Below are positions 5,518 through 6,849 of a stretch of 6,849 bases of DNA, in pieces. Both the position numbers and the translations under genes were made by a program. The stretch spans positions 1 to 6,849 of the forward strand of contig JAPOLW010000199.1 in assembly GCA_029976905.1 (NCBI GenBank). Reading direction: 5' to 3'. Source of the DNA: a bacterium. Its GTDB lineage: Bacteria; Desulfobacterota; Binatia; UBA12015. Numbering within the stretch: the stretch's first letter is position 1; each line of letters starts with the position of its first letter. The notes under the pieces were generated by a model that saw only the letters and a program-made list of their open reading frames with translations, made no database searches and was not told the DNA's origin.

Positions 5518-6548
5518 TCGAGCCCCGATCCCTTCGTTCCCTGGGCCGCCGGCCCGCTCGCGGGGAGCGTGCGGGCCGGGCCAGACGACGGGGGTCCCCC
5601 CCGCCCCGCGGCGCGCCCGGAGCGGGACCACCGTCCGCGCGGGACGGAGGCCTTGCTGGTCTCGACCGTCCTCCACACGATCTCGTGGCCGCGACGGAAG
5701 GCGATCTCCGCAACCACGCGCGCCACCATCCGGACCCCGAGATTGAGCGCCACCAGGGGCCAGTCGCGGGGACCCAACTCGGCCAGAAAATGCTGCCACG
5801 GGTAGTGCGCGATGGGCGTCTGCGCCTTCTTGCGAAGGGCTCGGTCCGCGCGGATCTGGATCTTGCCCGCCTCGGTGCGCAATCGCTCGCGGTAGTACTC
5901 GCGCAGGCTCGCGGCCGGGCGATACCGGACCACGGCCGACCACACCGAGAGCACCGCTCCCGCGCCACGTCCTCCCAGCTCGGCGGACAACCAGGCGTCC
6001 TCGAGCAGGAGTCCCTCGGGCATCTCCAGCAACGCACGCGCGCGGAGCAGATAGAGCGGCCCACGGACGACGCCGAAGTCGAAGCGATGCGGGAGGGCGG
6101 CGGCGCGCGCCACGACGGTCGCCGCGCGCAGATCGGGTTCGAGGCGTGCGGTCGCGACCGCGGCGTGCGGCCTGGCTTCGAGTGATTCGGCCAGGCGCAC
6201 GAGAGCATCGGGATCGGGCTCGACGTCCGCATCGCAGAAGACGATCCACTCGCTTTCCGAGGCGCCCCGGAGACGGTTCCACGCGGCGGCCTTGTCGGCC
6301 TTCCCCAGAGGGAGAAGACAGGCGCGGTCCGGCCCCACGCCGGCGACGAAGTCTTCGGCCACAGCCCGGGCCGGGCCGTCGGGTCCATTCACGCAGATCG
6401 CAAAGGTCACGCGGTGGCCCCGCGTCTCGAGCCCGGCGGCCGCGGCCGTCAGCGCGTCCAGGGTCCTGGCAAGACCGGGTTCGTCCGACCGACAGGGGAC
6501 CGCGATCGTGACGTCGACCCGCGGCGCGGACTCCGGGGGGCCCCTCAC
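5514..6548 (-). CDS. Family 2 glycosyltransferase (GT-A fold)
   Basis: A 344-residue protein starting at GTG, with a good Shine-Dalgarno 7 bases upstream. The N-terminus (residues 12-35, VDVTIAVPCRSDEPGL) is the first beta strand and helix of a GT-A nucleotide-sugar-binding fold. A Lys/Ala/Asn segment (KADKAAAWN, 83-91) precedes the metal- and donor-binding DAD at 106-108. An acidic pair in LLEDAW (E183-D184) is the likely catalytic-base motif. It is followed by an Arg/Tyr-rich stretch (about 216-230) where many GT2 enzymes carry a Q-x-x-R-W motif, which is not seen here. Residues about 263-284 form a hydrophobic or amphipathic helix that may hold the enzyme on the membrane. Residues from about 300 are a Pro/Gly/Ser/Arg-rich tail without recognisable fold. 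It is coupled to genes on both sides by GTGA overlaps, which fits a surface-polysaccharide operon. The family is well supported; the sugar transferred is unknown. Confidence 0.88.
   Translation of the reverse strand: MRGPPESAPRVDVTIAVPCRSDEPGLARTLDALTAAAAGLETRGHRVTFAICVNGPDGPARAVAEDFVAGVGPDRACLLPLGKADKAAAWNRLRGASESEWIVFCDADVEPDPDALVRLAESLEARPHAAVATARLEPDLRAATVVARAAALPHRFDFGVVRGPLYLLRARALLEMPEGLLLEDAWLSAELGGRGAGAVLSVWSAVVRYRPAASLREYYRERLRTEAGKIQIRADRALRKKAQTPIAHYPWQHFLAELGPRDWPLVALNLGVRMVARVVAEIAFRRGHEIVWRTVETSKASVPRGRWSRSGRAAGRGGPPSSGPARTLPASGPAAQGTKGSGLE
5549..5579 (-). repeat. Strong GC-only inverted repeat (hairpin) inside the end of a glycosyltransferase gene
   Basis: Positions 5549-5557 (CCGGCCCGC) are perfectly complementary to 5571-5579 (GCGGGCCGG). 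Inside that, after one mismatch, 5559-5561 (CGC) pairs with 5567-5569 (GCG), leaving a 5-base loop. The transcript would fold into a 9 + 3 base-pair all-GC hairpin. It lies in the low-complexity 3' tail of the upstream gene and ends about 32 bases before the GTG start at 5517. There is no T-run after it, so it does not look like an intrinsic terminator. A role in translation coupling or RNA stability is inference only. Confidence 0.55.
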
Positions 6549-6849
6549 GAACGACCCTCCACCGGGGTTCGAGAACGCTGCGGGAAGAGGTCGGTGTCGG
6601 CGCCGAAGGCCACCCGCGCAAGAGCGGCATAGCGCTCGGCCAGCGGCGCCGTGCGCCGCAGGCGGTAGAGGAGCGCGCGAGCCGTGAACATCGATCCGGC
6701 CGCCAGGCGCAGGAAGAGGCGCGAAAAAAGTCCGTGGCGGCGGTCGTAATACTGCAGACTCGACGAAAAGATCGCCGCCGCCCGGCGCTCCGCGAAAAAC
6801 ACCCGCCCGGCCCGATTTCCTTCATGCACGACCGACACCCAGGGCAAAT
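6545..6849 (-). CDS. Probable family 2 glycosyltransferase, C-terminal end (partial)
   Basis: The reading frame is open from the window edge and stops with TGA at 6545-6547, so only about the last 100 residues are visible and the true start lies beyond 6849. The visible part begins LPWVSVVHEG, then has a Ser-rich and Tyr-rich stretch (SSSLQYYDRRHG), a hydrophobic/Arg segment and a basic tail. A conserved-looking 'VxH' followed by a 'YYxRxHG' segment is the usual end of bacterial GT2 rhamnosyltransferase-like enzymes, where it follows the catalytic ED motif. The catalytic domain itself is not in the window, so the family call rests on this tail and on the two GT2 genes immediately downstream. 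Its stop overlaps the next start by 4 bases (GTGA). It would add a sugar to a lipid-linked glycan at the cytoplasmic face of the inner membrane; donor and acceptor cannot be read from the sequence. Confidence 0.62.
   Translation of the reverse strand, partial: LPWVSVVHEGNRAGRVFFAERRAAAIFSSSLQYYDRRHGLFSRLFLRLAAGSMFTARALLYRLRRTAPLAERYAALARVAFGADTDLFPQRSRTPVEGRS
6556..6560 (-). promoter_or_regulatory. Shine-Dalgarno sequence for the 5514-6548 glycosyltransferase
   Basis: On the minus strand GGAGG lies 7 bases upstream of the GTG at 6546-6548. It is the best ribosome-binding match in the window and supports that GTG as the start, even though it overlaps the previous stop codon by 4 bases. The site sits inside the last codons of the upstream gene. 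Confidence 0.6.

Noticed and set aside
5518..6825. Very long upstream extension of the second glycosyltransferase
   Set aside because: It is a shadow frame of the first complete glycosyltransferase, with no domain content and Arg/Gly-rich composition.

Overview
This is a G+C-rich window in which every supportable gene lies on the minus strand, so transcription runs from position 6849 towards position 1. The base composition, the two putative lipoproteins and the surface-polysaccharide genes suggest a high-GC Gram-negative bacterium, for example something in the Myxococcota/Desulfobacterota/Binatota range. The sequence does not fix the taxon. No tRNA, rRNA, CRISPR array, transposase or phage gene was seen.

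In transcription order the layout is as follows. First comes the C-terminal end of a probable family 2 glycosyltransferase, cut by the window edge (6545-6849). It is followed by two complete family 2 glycosyltransferases (5514-6548 and 4585-5517) and a polyprenyl-phosphate hexose-1-phosphate transferase of the WbaP/WcaJ type (3101-4588). These four genes form a tight block, each overlapping the next by exactly 4 bases (GTGA, GTGA, ATGA). The expected division of labour is that the membrane transferase loads the first sugar-1-phosphate onto the lipid carrier. The soluble or peripheral glycosyltransferases then extend the repeat unit of an exopolysaccharide, capsule or O-antigen. Flippase, polymerase and export genes are not in the window.

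After an 88-base spacer comes a second coupled block, again joined by ATGA overlaps. It holds a small putative lipoprotein of unknown function (2683-3012), a larger putative lipoprotein with an OB-fold-like domain, an Ala/Gly/Pro linker and a four-cysteine helical C-terminus (1901-2686), and a FAD-dependent oxidoreductase of the amine oxidase/phytoene desaturase superfamily (375-1904). This lipoprotein-lipoprotein-flavoenzyme set is the least explained part of the window. Its link to the polysaccharide block is only by position and strand.

The last 374 bases have no convincing gene. They hold a G+C-rich 3' region, an A+T-rich island with a hairpin and T-run that could end the minus-strand transcript, and a C-flanked perfect hairpin near the window edge that resembles REP-type or insertion-element-end palindromes.
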